The translations under genes and the position numbers were made by a program. Under the pieces are notes generated by a model that was given only the letters and a program-made list of their open reading frames with translations, did not search any database and was not told where the DNA came from. Shown in pieces: positions 27,201-35,480 of a stretch of DNA of 64,000 nucleotides. Each line of letters begins with the position of its first letter. Within the stretch, counting starts at the first letter, position 1. The DNA lies in contig NZ_JAAWUO010000004.1 in NCBI RefSeq assembly GCF_013304825.1, forward strand, positions 183,852 to 247,851, read 5' to 3'. The stretch is from Blautia schinkii. GTDB taxonomy: Bacteria; Bacillota; Clostridia; Lachnospirales; Lachnospiraceae.

Positions 27201-27820
27201 TATGCGTATACCTCCTCGATAGATGCAACGGCATCCTTTGTAACAACTACGGTGTTGTGTTTCATAACATCGTATGTGTTGATTGTAGCCGGTGTTGCAG
27301 TTTCCACGTCAGCGATGTTTCTTGCAGAAAGAATTACGTTCTGATCGTTGTCAGCTGTGATTACAAGAGCTTTCTCTGCTTTCAGGTTTGTAAGAACCTT
27401 CTGCATCTCTTTTGTCTTAACCTCAGCAAGTGCAAGGCTGTCAACAACAACAAGTTTATTATCCTGAACCTTGGATGTCAGAGCGGATTTAAGAGCTGCT
27501 CTTCTTTCCTTCTTGTTCATTTTTACTTCATAATCTCTCGGAACCGGAGCGAATACAACACCGCCGCCTGTCCACTGTGGTGCACGGATGGAACCCTGTC
27601 TTGCATGACCTGTTCCTTTCTGTCTCCACGGTTTTCTTCCGCCGCCTCTTACCTCAGAACGAGTTTTCGCTTTCTGAGTTCCCTGACGGTTATTTGCAAG
27701 CTGACGAACAACTGCAAGATGAACGAGATGCTCATTGATCTCAACGCCGAATACTGCGTCATTCAGCTCCATTGTGCCAACTTCATTGCCTTCCATATTA
27801 TAAACAGTTACATTAGCCAT
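27200..27820 (-). CDS. rplD: 50S ribosomal protein L4
   Basis: 206 aa: the tunnel-lining loop contains [26 protein letters not shown]. In E. coli L4 represses the S10 operon through the leader of rpsJ, so the 220-nt leader here is a candidate target. It lies 21 nt after rplC. Confidence 0.97.
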   Translation of the reverse strand: MANVTVYNMEGNEVGTMELNDAVFGVEINEHLVHLAVVRQLANNRQGTQKAKTRSEVRGGGRKPWRQKGTGHARQGSIRAPQWTGGGVVFAPVPRDYEVKMNKKERRAALKSALTSKVQDNKLVVVDSLALAEVKTKEMQKVLTNLKAEKALVITADNDQNVILSARNIADVETATPATINTYDVMKHNTVVVTKDAVASIEEVYA

Positions 27821-27841
27821 TCTGATGCTCCTCCTTTCCTA

Positions 27842-28474
27842 TTATAAGGACTTTACTGTCTCTTTGATTGTAACCAAAGATTTCTTAGGTCCTGGAACAG
27901 CACCTTTAACTAACAGTAAGTTATTCTCTGTATCTACACGTACGATCTCAAGATTCTGAACAGTTACCTGAACATGTCCCATGTGACCTGGCATATGTTT
28001 TCCTTTGAAAACCTTGCTCGGATCGGAGCAAGCGCCGTTGGAACCTGCATGACGATGATATTTAGAACCGTGAGCCATAGGTCCTCTGGACTGACCATGT
28101 CTCTTGATGGCGCCCTGGAAGCCTTTACCTTTGGAAACTGCAGTAGCATCGATATGATCTCCTGCTGCAAAGATATCAGCCTTGATTTCCTGTCCAACCT
28201 CATACTCGCCGGCATTGTCAAATCTGAATTCTTTTACAAATCTCTTTACAGCTACACCAGCTTTGTCAAAGTGGCCTTTCTCCGGTTTGTTGACCAGTTT
28301 CTCTCTGATCTCGCCGAAGCCAACCTGAACTGATGCGTATCCATCGTTCTCCTCAGTTTTAACCTGAGTTACAACGCAAGGACCTGCCTGTAAAACAGTT
28401 ACCGGAATTAACATTCCATCTTCATTGAAGATCTGAGTCATTCCGACTTTAGTAGCTAAAATAGCTTTCTGCAT
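27842..28474 (-). CDS. rplC: 50S ribosomal protein L3
   Basis: 210 aa: [31 protein letters not shown] and [23 protein letters not shown] are diagnostic. L3 reaches the peptidyl-transferase centre and initiates 50S assembly. It lies 65 nt after rpsJ. Confidence 0.97.
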   Translation of the reverse strand: MQKAILATKVGMTQIFNEDGMLIPVTVLQAGPCVVTQVKTEENDGYASVQVGFGEIREKLVNKPEKGHFDKAGVAVKRFVKEFRFDNAGEYEVGQEIKADIFAAGDHIDATAVSKGKGFQGAIKRHGQSRGPMAHGSKYHRHAGSNGACSDPSKVFKGKHMPGHMGHVQVTVQNLEIVRVDTENNLLLVKGAVPGPKKSLVTIKETVKSL

Positions 28475-28539
28475 TTCTTTCTTCCTCCTTATAGCGGATT
28501 ACCATTCGGTAATCATATAGTTAATGTCAAATGACATTA

Positions 28540-28857
28540 TTAACGATTTTTCATTTTGATATCGATGTGAACACCAGCCGGCATTTCCAGTCTGGAAAGT
28601 GCATCTACTGTTTTCTGAGTTGGTGTCAGGATATCGATAAGTCTCTTATGAGTTCTCTGCTCAAACTGCTCTCTGGAATCTTTGTATTTATGAACAGCTC
28701 TTAAGATTGTAACAACCTCTTTCTTAGTAGGAAGCGGAACCGGCCCACTTACCATTGCACCGTTCTTCTTTACTGTCTCGATGATCTTTGCTGCAGATGC
28801 ATCAACGAGCTGATGATCATATGCCTTTAATGTGATTCTCATTACCTGATTTGCCAT
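28540..28857 (-). CDS. rpsJ: 30S ribosomal protein S10
   Basis: 105 aa: [28 protein letters not shown] and the end [18 protein letters not shown] are canonical (also NusE of antitermination complexes). First gene of the supercluster, with a strong AGGAGGAG site. Confidence 0.97.
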   Translation of the reverse strand: MANQVMRITLKAYDHQLVDASAAKIIETVKKNGAMVSGPVPLPTKKEVVTILRAVHKYKDSREQFEQRTHKRLIDILTPTQKTVDALSRLEMPAGVHIDIKMKNR

Positions 28858-29080
28858 AAAAAAAGTCTCCTCCTATTCGTACTTATATAGCAGTACGACA
28901 AGCGGCGACTGTACACATCTCCGTGTGTGTCATGGTATATTTACACACACGCCCATCCCATGATGGTTATTGAACTTTGTACAGTGACTTGTCGTCAGTT
29001 TCCTAACTTGACATTCGCTCCACGGAAAACCTGCCAGCGTGGCAGCAACCTCGCGCTTCATAGCTATCAATGTCACAGCA
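28858..29080 (-). promoter_or_regulatory. Leader of the S10 operon
   Basis: About 220 nt lie between the inferred transcription start and rpsJ. On the minus strand there are possible stems CCACGCTGG/CCGTGG and GTGTGTGTAAATATACC-ATGACACAC (about 28915-28952), and a partial repeat of ACTGACGACAAG and GCCGCTTGTCGTACTGC that can pair through GACAAG/CTTGTC. A leader of this length fits ribosomal-protein autoregulation, as known for L4 in E. coli. No known motif is claimed. Confidence 0.5.
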
Positions 29081-29086
29081 AGGATT

Positions 29087-29115
29087 AGTATATACGATGT
29101 TCTTTAAGAATGCAA
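29087..29115 (-). promoter_or_regulatory. Promoter of the S10-spc operon
   Basis: On the minus strand, TTGCAT (29110-29115), 17 nt and TATACT (29087-29092). An A/T-rich tract upstream (29116-29150) could serve as an UP element, as expected for a highly expressed operon. Confidence 0.78.
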
Positions 29116-29149
29116 GTGTTTTTTTTATTTTTTTTAATTTTTTTGAAAA

Positions 29150-29179
29150 TAAAAAAACGGCTCATTTCTGAACCGTTTT
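29150..29179 (-). terminator. Terminator of the signal-peptidase-like gene
   Basis: On the minus strand, AAAACGGTTCAG pairs with TGAGCCGTTTTTTT, closed by GAAA. It lies 24 nt after the stop at 29203. Confidence 0.85.
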
Positions 29180-29202
29180 CTTCTTATATAATAGGTAGTT
29201 AT

Positions 29203-30288
29203 TTATTCATCCAGCTCTTCATGTTCACCGCTGATAATATCTGAGTAATCAAATAATGTAACATTGGTGATATCATCCTTCACAATATCAGGAGCATCTC
29301 CTGCTTTCTTAACACGGCTGGCGAGCTGTGCCGCTGTAAGGGACGGCATTGCAAGATTTCCGATAGCAACCGGCTCTTGCTCTTCATCAGGTATAAAAGT
29401 TTCCGGCTGTATCTTCTTCGATCTCGCTGCTTTTTTCTCTGCAACTGTACGCTCTGTTCTCTCAAGATGTGCAACTACATCATTATCCTCAGATGTTGCT
29501 GCTGCAATCTCTTTCTTCAGTTCTGCATGTGCTTCGCTGGCTGCTGTCTGTGCTGTCTGCTTCATCGCAGAAACTCTTCTGCCGGATACAGGCTCTGTAA
29601 CATCATCCTCATCAATCTCGTCCACAAAACCGCCTGTGCGGACCTTGCGCTTATCTGTTTTTTTCTTCTTTTTCTTACGCGCCTTCTCTTCCTGAAGAAT
29701 CTCTCTGTCCTCTTCCTTCATTCTTCTGGCACGTGCTTTCTCCTCACGTTTGAGTTCCTTCTTGGACTTCACATATCCAGGCTCCGGATCATCCATATCA
29801 TCCTGAAAATCTTCCGGATCCTTCTTCCAGAGTTCTGCGATCACATAGAGAATAATCAGAAAAAGAACCACAAGACCAAGAATGATAAGTCCCTCAATAC
29901 TTTCTGTTGCCACAAGAAGATAGCCGATAAAACCGATCGTAACAACAACTTTCGGAACGTAATCTCCCACTTTGATCGTGAGTGTCTTTCCGCCGGAAAC
30001 GGACTGGTCTGCAACAGTTCCAGTTCCTTTGGCAGCATCAAGATTGGTGATCGTATATTTATATGTCTTAGAATCATTCTGTACCAGGATCGGTGTTCCC
30101 ACACTTACCTCAGAAGACTTCTCCGGGATCGCATATGTAACAGAGCCTACAGGCAGGTTCGTTGCATCTCCTGATTTATCTACGATCACGGTCCTTACTC
30201 CGAAAAATGGTGGCAGAACAAGTCCCAGCACACAGATCAGAGTACATATTACAACAAGATGTACAATAAATTTTAATACTTTCGACAT
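29203..30288 (-). CDS. Signal peptidase I (SipW)-like membrane protein lacking the catalytic Ser, with a long charged tail
   Basis: The 361-aa protein has TM1 at about 7-29, then an outside segment (30-115) that resembles the start of a SipW-type S26 peptidase. LPVGSV (45-50) and VSVGTPILVQN (61-71) mirror the usual PVGS and vGDii blocks. Where active enzymes have Ser-Met six residues before the Pro, this protein has Gly40-Asp41, so the nucleophile seems missing. Two more helices (about 112-153) lead to a cytoplasmic tail of over 200 residues rich in Lys, Arg, Glu and Asp (KARKKKKKKTDKRKVR, with possible coiled coil). A non-proteolytic membrane scaffold is one possibility; the function is unknown. 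It stands alone between the crh operon and the S10 promoter. Confidence 0.65.
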   Translation of the reverse strand: MSKVLKFIVHLVVICTLICVLGLVLPPFFGVRTVIVDKSGDATNLPVGSVTYAIPEKSSEVSVGTPILVQNDSKTYKYTITNLDAAKGTGTVADQSVSGGKTLTIKVGDYVPKVVVTIGFIGYLLVATESIEGLIILGLVVLFLIILYVIAELWKKDPEDFQDDMDDPEPGYVKSKKELKREEKARARRMKEEDREILQEEKARKKKKKKTDKRKVRTGGFVDEIDEDDVTEPVSGRRVSAMKQTAQTAASEAHAELKKEIAAATSEDNDVVAHLERTERTVAEKKAARSKKIQPETFIPDEEQEPVAIGNLAMPSLTAAQLASRVKKAGDAPDIVKDDITNVTLFDYSDIISGEHEELDE

Positions 30289-30334
30289 AGGTAATCTTCC
30301 TCTTTCTTACTTAGTAGAAATCCACTTGAAGCGT

Positions 30335-30381
30335 AAAGGGATACAGCGGGAATCGGTCTTCCTTTCCGTCTGTATCCCTTT
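30335..30381 (-). terminator. Long hairpin after crh
   Basis: AAAGGGATACAG (30335-30346) pairs perfectly with CTGTATCCCTTT (30370-30381). The minus-strand continuation is only TTTACG, so it is a weak terminator or an mRNA-stabilising end of the tcdA-murB-rapZ-whiA-crh unit. Confidence 0.6.
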
Positions 30382-30433
30382 ATGTTCCACGTCTGGAAGA
30401 AATTCTCTTCACAGACTGCTCTGTCCAGATTGA

Positions 30434-30688
30434 CTACTGATTGCTTAAATACTGCTCAATGCTCTCCATTGCTGCATTCTCATCATCACCATTGGCAGAA
30501 AGTGTGATCTCTTCTCCAGCGTCAAGACCAAGCGTCATCATTCCCATAATGCTCTTGGCATTAACTCTTTTCTTGCCAATCTCAACATATATTTCACTGT
30601 TAAACTGGCTCGCAACCTGTACAAGCTGCGCTACTGGTCTTGCCTCCAGTCCAGTGGATAAGTTGATAGTGATTGGTTTTTTAATCAT
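30434..30688 (-). CDS. crh: Crh-like HPr paralogue with Glu15 in place of the phosphorylatable His
   Basis: The 84-aa protein has the HPr fold. At the active site it reads STGLEARPVA, so residue 15 is Glu where HPr has His. The regulatory Ser46 is intact in NAKSIMGMMTL. B. subtilis Crh has Gln at this position and lies in the same gene neighbourhood (rapZ/yvcJ, whiA/yvcL, crh). By analogy this protein cannot carry phosphate in the PTS, but could be phosphorylated at Ser46 by HPr kinase and serve as a CcpA corepressor. Its start overlaps the whiA stop by 4 nt. The Glu may mimic a charged phospho-His; that is speculation. Confidence 0.82.
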   Translation of the reverse strand: MIKKPITINLSTGLEARPVAQLVQVASQFNSEIYVEIGKKRVNAKSIMGMMTLGLDAGEEITLSANGDDENAAMESIEQYLSNQ

Positions 30689-31641
30689 AATAGCTCCTCC
30701 TTGTTCTCCCGCAGCTCATCTGCGATCTCACTCAGCTTACGAAGCCGGTGATTCACACCTGATTTGCCCACCTGCGGATTCAACATCATACCTAATTCTT
30801 TCAGTGTGGCATCCGGATACTTAAGCCTCAGCCTGGCAATCTGAGCCAGTCCATCACTTAAACTTTCAAAGCCGACGGTCCTGCTGATCAGCTGTATATC
30901 TTCTACCTGCCTCACTGCCGCATTTACCGTTTTATTGATATTCGCAGCCTCACAGTTCACCTTGCGGTTTACTGAATTACGCATCTCTTTCAGTATCCGG
31001 ATATTCTCAAGATCCATCAGAGCTACGTTCGCTTCCATGACTGCCAGCATGTCAACGATCTGCGCGCCTTCCTTCACATAGACCACATATGATTTCTTGC
31101 GCACCACAATCTTAGCTTCCACGTGAAAGCTGCGGATAATCCCCTTTAATTGTTCTGCCTTCCTGCTGTCAGGGCATACGATTTCAAAGTGATATCCCTT
31201 CTCAGGATCACTGATCGAACCCGACGACAGAAAAGTTCCGCGAATAAATGCACGCTTGCAGCAATTCATCTGAACCACAAGCGAATTATCCATTTCAAGT
31301 AACCCGGTTTCATTATCCACGGAAAGCTTCGTCCCCTGCAGCACCTGTTCTGCTCTTACAGGATCAGCCACCTCTACCAGATACACCTTACCCCGTTTCA
31401 GCTGGGACCCTTCCCGGATAACAATCGCTGTCTCTATATTAAAGGTTTTTCGCAATAATGTAAAGCTTTTTCTTGCAACTGCTTCATTTTCTGTCTGAAT
31501 CCACAGTTTTCTGCTTCCATCGGTCAGATTTTCCACATGGCCGCATCCGCAGAGCAGAGCGGCCATCTCCGCAACCTGACAGTGCCTTGCAGTACTTATC
31601 TGTCCTGCAAGCTCCTCTTTGACTTTTCCCGAAAATGACAT
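30685..31641 (-). CDS. whiA: DNA-binding protein WhiA
   Basis: The ATG at 31641 begins MSFSGKVKEELAGQ, the usual WhiA start, giving 318 aa. The N-terminal part (about 10-210) is a LAGLIDADG homing-endonuclease-like fold (CKRAFIRGTFLSSGSISDPEKGYHFEIV). The C-terminal HTH (about 225-310) shows TLKELGMMLNPQVGKSGVNHRLRKL. In actinobacteria it regulates sporulation and division; in Bacillus it affects division and chromosome segregation. It lies 17 nt after rapZ. Confidence 0.95.
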   Translation of the reverse strand: MSFSGKVKEELAGQISTARHCQVAEMAALLCGCGHVENLTDGSRKLWIQTENEAVARKSFTLLRKTFNIETAIVIREGSQLKRGKVYLVEVADPVRAEQVLQGTKLSVDNETGLLEMDNSLVVQMNCCKRAFIRGTFLSSGSISDPEKGYHFEIVCPDSRKAEQLKGIIRSFHVEAKIVVRKKSYVVYVKEGAQIVDMLAVMEANVALMDLENIRILKEMRNSVNRKVNCEAANINKTVNAAVRQVEDIQLISRTVGFESLSDGLAQIARLRLKYPDATLKELGMMLNPQVGKSGVNHRLRKLSEIADELRENKEELL

Positions 31642-31658
31642 CCCGAACCCTCTTTTTA

Positions 31659-32537
31659 TTATTTTTTCAGAAGCCTGTCCTTCTCTGCATCCCTGTGTTC
31701 CAGGCGTATTCCATAATCCTCGGACTTGGACAGCCTGGAAAAAAGTTCTCTGGCAATGGTAACAGAGCGGTGCTTGCCACCTGTACATCCGATGCCGATC
31801 ACAAGGCTTGTTTTTCCCTCTTTAATATAATTTGGAATCAGAAAACGAATCATATCTTCCAGCTTGCCAGCAAAAGTCTTCGCTGTGTCACTCTCCATCA
31901 CATAATTAAATACTGCATCATCAAGTCCCGTAAGAGGACGGAGTTCATCCACATAATAGGGATTCGGCAGAAAACGCACATCAAACACAAGGTCAGCATC
32001 TGCCGGGATCCCGTACTTGAAGCCAAAGGAAAGAACAGAGATCATGATATTACTGAACTCTCTGTCATCTACAAATATCCTCTCGATCTCCTGGCGAAGT
32101 TCCCTTGTAAGAAGATGGCTGGTATCAATAATATAATCTGCACGTCTGCGCAGGAATTTTGTTTTCTCTCTTTCCAGACGGATTCCTTCATCGATTCTTC
32201 CTGTTCTTGCAAGAGGATGACTTCTTCTGGATTCCTTGTAACGCTTCACAAGCACAGAATCTTCTGCATCCATAAAAAGGATCTCATACTCATATCCGGT
32301 ATTCTTCATCCGGTCCAGAACAACTTCCAGTTCATCCAGTGCGCTTCCGCTTCTTGCATCAATCCCAAGCGCAACGTTTCTCACATTCTCTCCCTGCATC
32401 TCAGGAAGAAGAGAAGCAAATTTTTCCAGAAGCTGGATTGGAAGATTATCCACGCAGAAATAATTCATATCCTCCAACATCTTAAGCGCAGCTGTTTTTC
32501 CGGCTCCCGAAACTCCTGTCACAATTACAAAACGCAT
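31659..32537 (-). CDS. rapZ: RapZ/YvcJ-type nucleotide-binding RNase adapter protein
   Basis: 292 aa. The Walker A motif GVSGAGKT lies at 8-15. FDVRFLPNPYYVDELRPLTGLD and IGCTGGKHRSV are family signatures of the C-terminal phosphosugar-sensing domain. In E. coli RapZ guides GlmZ to RNase E and controls GlcN6P synthesis; in Bacillus the homologue affects competence. Its place after murB is consistent with cell-wall precursor control. YvcK, usually between rapZ and whiA, is missing. Confidence 0.93.
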   Translation of the reverse strand: MRFVIVTGVSGAGKTAALKMLEDMNYFCVDNLPIQLLEKFASLLPEMQGENVRNVALGIDARSGSALDELEVVLDRMKNTGYEYEILFMDAEDSVLVKRYKESRRSHPLARTGRIDEGIRLEREKTKFLRRRADYIIDTSHLLTRELRQEIERIFVDDREFSNIMISVLSFGFKYGIPADADLVFDVRFLPNPYYVDELRPLTGLDDAVFNYVMESDTAKTFAGKLEDMIRFLIPNYIKEGKTSLVIGIGCTGGKHRSVTIARELFSRLSKSEDYGIRLEHRDAEKDRLLKK

Positions 32538-32576
32538 ACTTTCTCTTCCTTTCCCTGATTCCCGGTTTATCTTAAT

Positions 32577-33491
32577 TCATTCAAACTCACCCAGGAACTT
32601 CACTTCCGGTTCCAGGGTAACTCCATATTTCTTATATACGATATCACGAACATTCTCCATCAGCGTACGGACATCCTTCGCTGTGGCTCCACCTGCATTG
32701 ATCACAAAACCGCAGTGTTTCTCAGAAACCCGGGCTCCTCCAACCTGATATCCCCGGAGACCACTGTCCATTACAAGCTTTCCTGCAAAATATCCTTCCG
32801 GTCTCTTAAAGGTACTTCCTGCACTTGGAAATTCCAACGGCTGCTTGGTGGTTCTCTGGATCGTCAGCTCTTTCATCCGCTCCCTGATTGCTTCCTGATT
32901 GCCTTCTTCCAGACGAATCTTCGCTTCCAACACAATGTAGCCGGCTTTCTTGATGATGCTGGTACGATATCCAAGTTCCAGCTTCTCTGCAGGAATCGTA
33001 AAAATATTTCCATCTGCATCCATCACTGTGACTTCCACAAGAACATCTTTCATCTCACCGCCGTAAGCACCTGCATTCATAACAGCCGCACCGCCCACAG
33101 TTCCCGGAATGCCGCCTGCAAACTCAAAGCCCGTAAGAGAAGCATTCTTAGCAACTGCTGCCACCGAAGAAAGCAGTGCACCAGCCTGTGCTGTGATGAT
33201 AGTTCCTTCTGTGGTCACTGCTGACATATTTCTGTAAATCTGGATCACGACACCGCGATAACCGCCGTCTCCCACCAGAAGATTACTTCCGTTTCCAAGA
33301 ATAAAATACGGTATATCTGTCTGTTTACAGATCTTTATGATCTCACCAGCTTCCTCCCCGGACTCCGGCACCAGAAAATAATCGGCCGGTCCCCCGATTT
33401 TGAAAGTTGTATGCTGCTTCATAGGTTCATCAGTAAAAACACGATCTTCGCCAAGAAGATCGCAAAATATTTTTTTAATTTCCTGATTCAA
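32577..33491 (-). CDS. murB: UDP-N-acetylenolpyruvoylglucosamine reductase
   Basis: 304 aa. The FAD-binding half contains TTFKIGGPADYFLVP and ILGNGSNLLVGDGGYRG. The catalytic elements GYRTS, AGSTFKRP (Ser proton donor) and the C-terminal EPEVKFLGEF (Glu) are present, as in type II MurB. It makes UDP-MurNAc with NADPH. It lies 82 nt after tcdA and 39 nt before rapZ. Confidence 0.96.
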   Translation of the reverse strand: MNQEIKKIFCDLLGEDRVFTDEPMKQHTTFKIGGPADYFLVPESGEEAGEIIKICKQTDIPYFILGNGSNLLVGDGGYRGVVIQIYRNMSAVTTEGTIITAQAGALLSSVAAVAKNASLTGFEFAGGIPGTVGGAAVMNAGAYGGEMKDVLVEVTVMDADGNIFTIPAEKLELGYRTSIIKKAGYIVLEAKIRLEEGNQEAIRERMKELTIQRTTKQPLEFPSAGSTFKRPEGYFAGKLVMDSGLRGYQVGGARVSEKHCGFVINAGGATAKDVRTLMENVRDIVYKKYGVTLEPEVKFLGEFE

Positions 33492-33573
33492 AATTCCCGT
33501 TCCTCTGTCTTTCTGTTTTATTTCTATTTATATGTCATAAGGATAAAAGTATCCTTCCCCGTCTCCTTTTATA

Positions 33574-34305
33574 TCAGCTTCTGCCAGTGGTTCCTGTTGT
33601 CAAAATATCTCGCACCACTTCTCCCGCTAGAAAACATCCTGCAGCACCAAACACAAAAGAAATATTTCCTTCCTGTGGCTGAACTGCCCCATTACGGCCA
33701 CGCCTGAAAAGCTTCTCCCTTGCCGGAGGCTCCTTGGAATAAAGAACTTTCAGTTTACGGATCCCCCGTTTACGAAGCTCCGCCTTCATAATCCTGGCAG
33801 CCGGACATACAGCTGTTCTTGAGATATCTGTGATTTCCAGTCTGGACGGATCAAGCTTACTTCCCATATTCAGGCATGAGATCACCGGCACACGGGCTTC
33901 CTTCGCTCTGCTGATCAGAAGCAGTTTGGAAGAAAGTGTCCCCATAGCATCCACTACATAATCAAAAGACCGCAGGTCAAACATCCCCGCTGTCTCCTCT
34001 TTATAAAATGTCTCATAGGTATGCACCAGGATTCCCTCATCAATATCATGGATCCTCTTCTTCGCAACCTCAACCTTACTCATCCCGACTGTGGAATGTA
34101 CTGCAAGGATCTGACTGCTTATATCAGGCAGCGTAATCTTCTCATGATCTACCAGAGTCAGACTGCCCACGCCGCATCTTGCAAGCGCATCGACTGCGCA
34201 GGAACCAGCTCCGCCAAGGCCGAATACTGCGATCTTCGCCCTGCTGAGTTTTTTTACGCCTGTATTTCCCACAAGCAATTCCATACGAGAAAAAGCATCC
34301 TGCAT
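33574..34305 (-). CDS. tcdA: tRNA threonylcarbamoyladenosine dehydratase (TcdA/CsdL, ThiF/E1 family)
   Basis: 243 aa. The adenylation P-loop VFGLGGAGSCAVDALARCGVG and VDHEKITLPDISSQ are E1-like. The conserved TAVCPAARIMKAELRKRGI segment and the GSISFVFGAAG-type end (NISFVFGAAGCFLAG) match the CsdL subgroup. It converts t6A37 to the cyclic form in an ATP-dependent reaction. It heads the tcdA-murB-rapZ-whiA-crh run with a GGAGGA site. Confidence 0.9.
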   Translation of the reverse strand: MQDAFSRMELLVGNTGVKKLSRAKIAVFGLGGAGSCAVDALARCGVGSLTLVDHEKITLPDISSQILAVHSTVGMSKVEVAKKRIHDIDEGILVHTYETFYKEETAGMFDLRSFDYVVDAMGTLSSKLLLISRAKEARVPVISCLNMGSKLDPSRLEITDISRTAVCPAARIMKAELRKRGIRKLKVLYSKEPPAREKLFRRGRNGAVQPQEGNISFVFGAAGCFLAGEVVRDILTTGTTGRS

Positions 34306-34469
34306 ATCCGTCCTCCTCTGCTATTCCATGTATTTCCACTGCAAAAACATTTAACTTCCAATGTTTCCACATTTCTCTTCATTCGTCTGCTGCTTGTCGT
34401 GTAAACAGCAACTTTATTATACTATCTGCGGCTGAAAATGTACAGATATTCTTATTTTTTAAGATCTGC

Positions 34470-34498
34470 GCATAAAATTTTTATATTTTCCAATACTA
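34470..34498 (+). promoter_or_regulatory. Candidate sigma-G promoter of the spoVA operon
   Basis: GCATA (34470-34474), 17 nt and AATACTA (34492-34498) are close to the sigma-G consensus (gHATR, then CATnnTA). It lies 28 nt upstream of spoVAB, which follows an AAAGGAGGG site. Sigma-G control of spoVA is well established in Bacillus and Clostridium. Confidence 0.5.
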
Positions 34499-34526
34499 AC
34501 TTTACTGTCAAAGGAGGGTTCTTATC

Positions 34527-34943
34527 ATGCCTGAACTGATTTTTCTGTGCTTTGTAGGATTCTGCGCCGGTATCATTGTAGCTGGAGGTGTTTCCGGGCT
34601 TCTGATCGGCCTTTCTATCGTCCCACGCTATGCTGGGGTCACACATACAGCTGACTATATTTTTCTGTACGAAGACATGTCCCTTCTGGGAACTGTGGCC
34701 GGCACTGTAGTTTTTCTCTTTCATATCCCGCTTCCCCTTGGCACATGGTTTCTTGCACTGTGCGGCGTTTTCTTCGGCATTTTCCTTGGCGGCTGGATTC
34801 TCGCACTTGCAGAGATCGCAAAAGTTTTCCCTGTATTTGTCCGAAGGATAAAGCTTTCCCCTGGAATGTCACTCGTGATCCTTTCAATTGCTGCCGGAAA
34901 AACCTTAGGTTCTCTTCTTTATTATGCACAGGGCTGGATGTAA
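34527..34943 (+). CDS. spoVAB: Stage V sporulation protein AB
   Basis: 138 aa with four hydrophobic segments. GGVSGLLIGLSIVPRYAGVT and GWILALAEIAKVFPVFVRRIKL match SpoVAB. SpoVA proteins sit in the inner spore membrane and carry dipicolinic acid in during sporulation and out during germination. It is the first gene of the operon here, whereas spoVAA comes first in B. subtilis. Confidence 0.85.
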   Translation: MPELIFLCFVGFCAGIIVAGGVSGLLIGLSIVPRYAGVTHTADYIFLYEDMSLLGTVAGTVVFLFHIPLPLGTWFLALCGVFFGIFLGGWILALAEIAKVFPVFVRRIKLSPGMSLVILSIAAGKTLGSLLYYAQGWM

Positions 34944-35021
34944 TGTACAAAACCGGATGCCAAAATTATCAAACAGATATTCGCATCCAATTATTCACAT
35001 TTTTGCGAAAGGAGCATTTTC

Positions 35022-35480
35022 ATGCGCAATATCGATGAAAAAAAATACGAAAAATATGTCAAACAGATTACCCCAACGCATAGTCTCCCTTTAAATATGT
35101 TGAAAGCTTTTTTTACAGGAGGACTGATTTGCCTGCTTGGACAATTTATCACAGATACCGCCCACTCTCTTGGCGCGGACCTGTCTGACGCCAGAACCTG
35201 GTGTTCTGTCCTTCTGATCCTGCTCAGTGTGATTCTCACCGGATTCGGTATCTATCCGAAAATCGGCAAATTCGGCGGTGCAGGAAGTCTTGTTCCAATT
35301 ACAGGCTTCGCCAATTCCGTAGCAGCTTCTGCTATTGAATTCCGGGCAGAAGGACAGGTATTCGGTATTGGCTGCAAGATTTTTACCATTGCAGGTCCTG
35401 TGATTCTCTACGGCATTATGAGTGCCTGGGCTCTTGGCGTGATCTACTACATCCTGAAAATTCTGGAGGTGATCTCATGA
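35022..35480 (+). CDS. spoVAC: Stage V sporulation protein AC
   Basis: 152 aa with a basic N-terminus and 4-5 membrane segments. FFTGGLICLLGQFITD and GAGSLVPITGFANSVAASAIEFRAEG are the SpoVAC/SpoVAE family hallmarks. In Bacillus SpoVAC is a mechanosensitive channel for calcium dipicolinate release. It overlaps spoVAD by 4 nt. Confidence 0.93.
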   Translation: MRNIDEKKYEKYVKQITPTHSLPLNMLKAFFTGGLICLLGQFITDTAHSLGADLSDARTWCSVLLILLSVILTGFGIYPKIGKFGGAGSLVPITGFANSVAASAIEFRAEGQVFGIGCKIFTIAGPVILYGIMSAWALGVIYYILKILEVIS

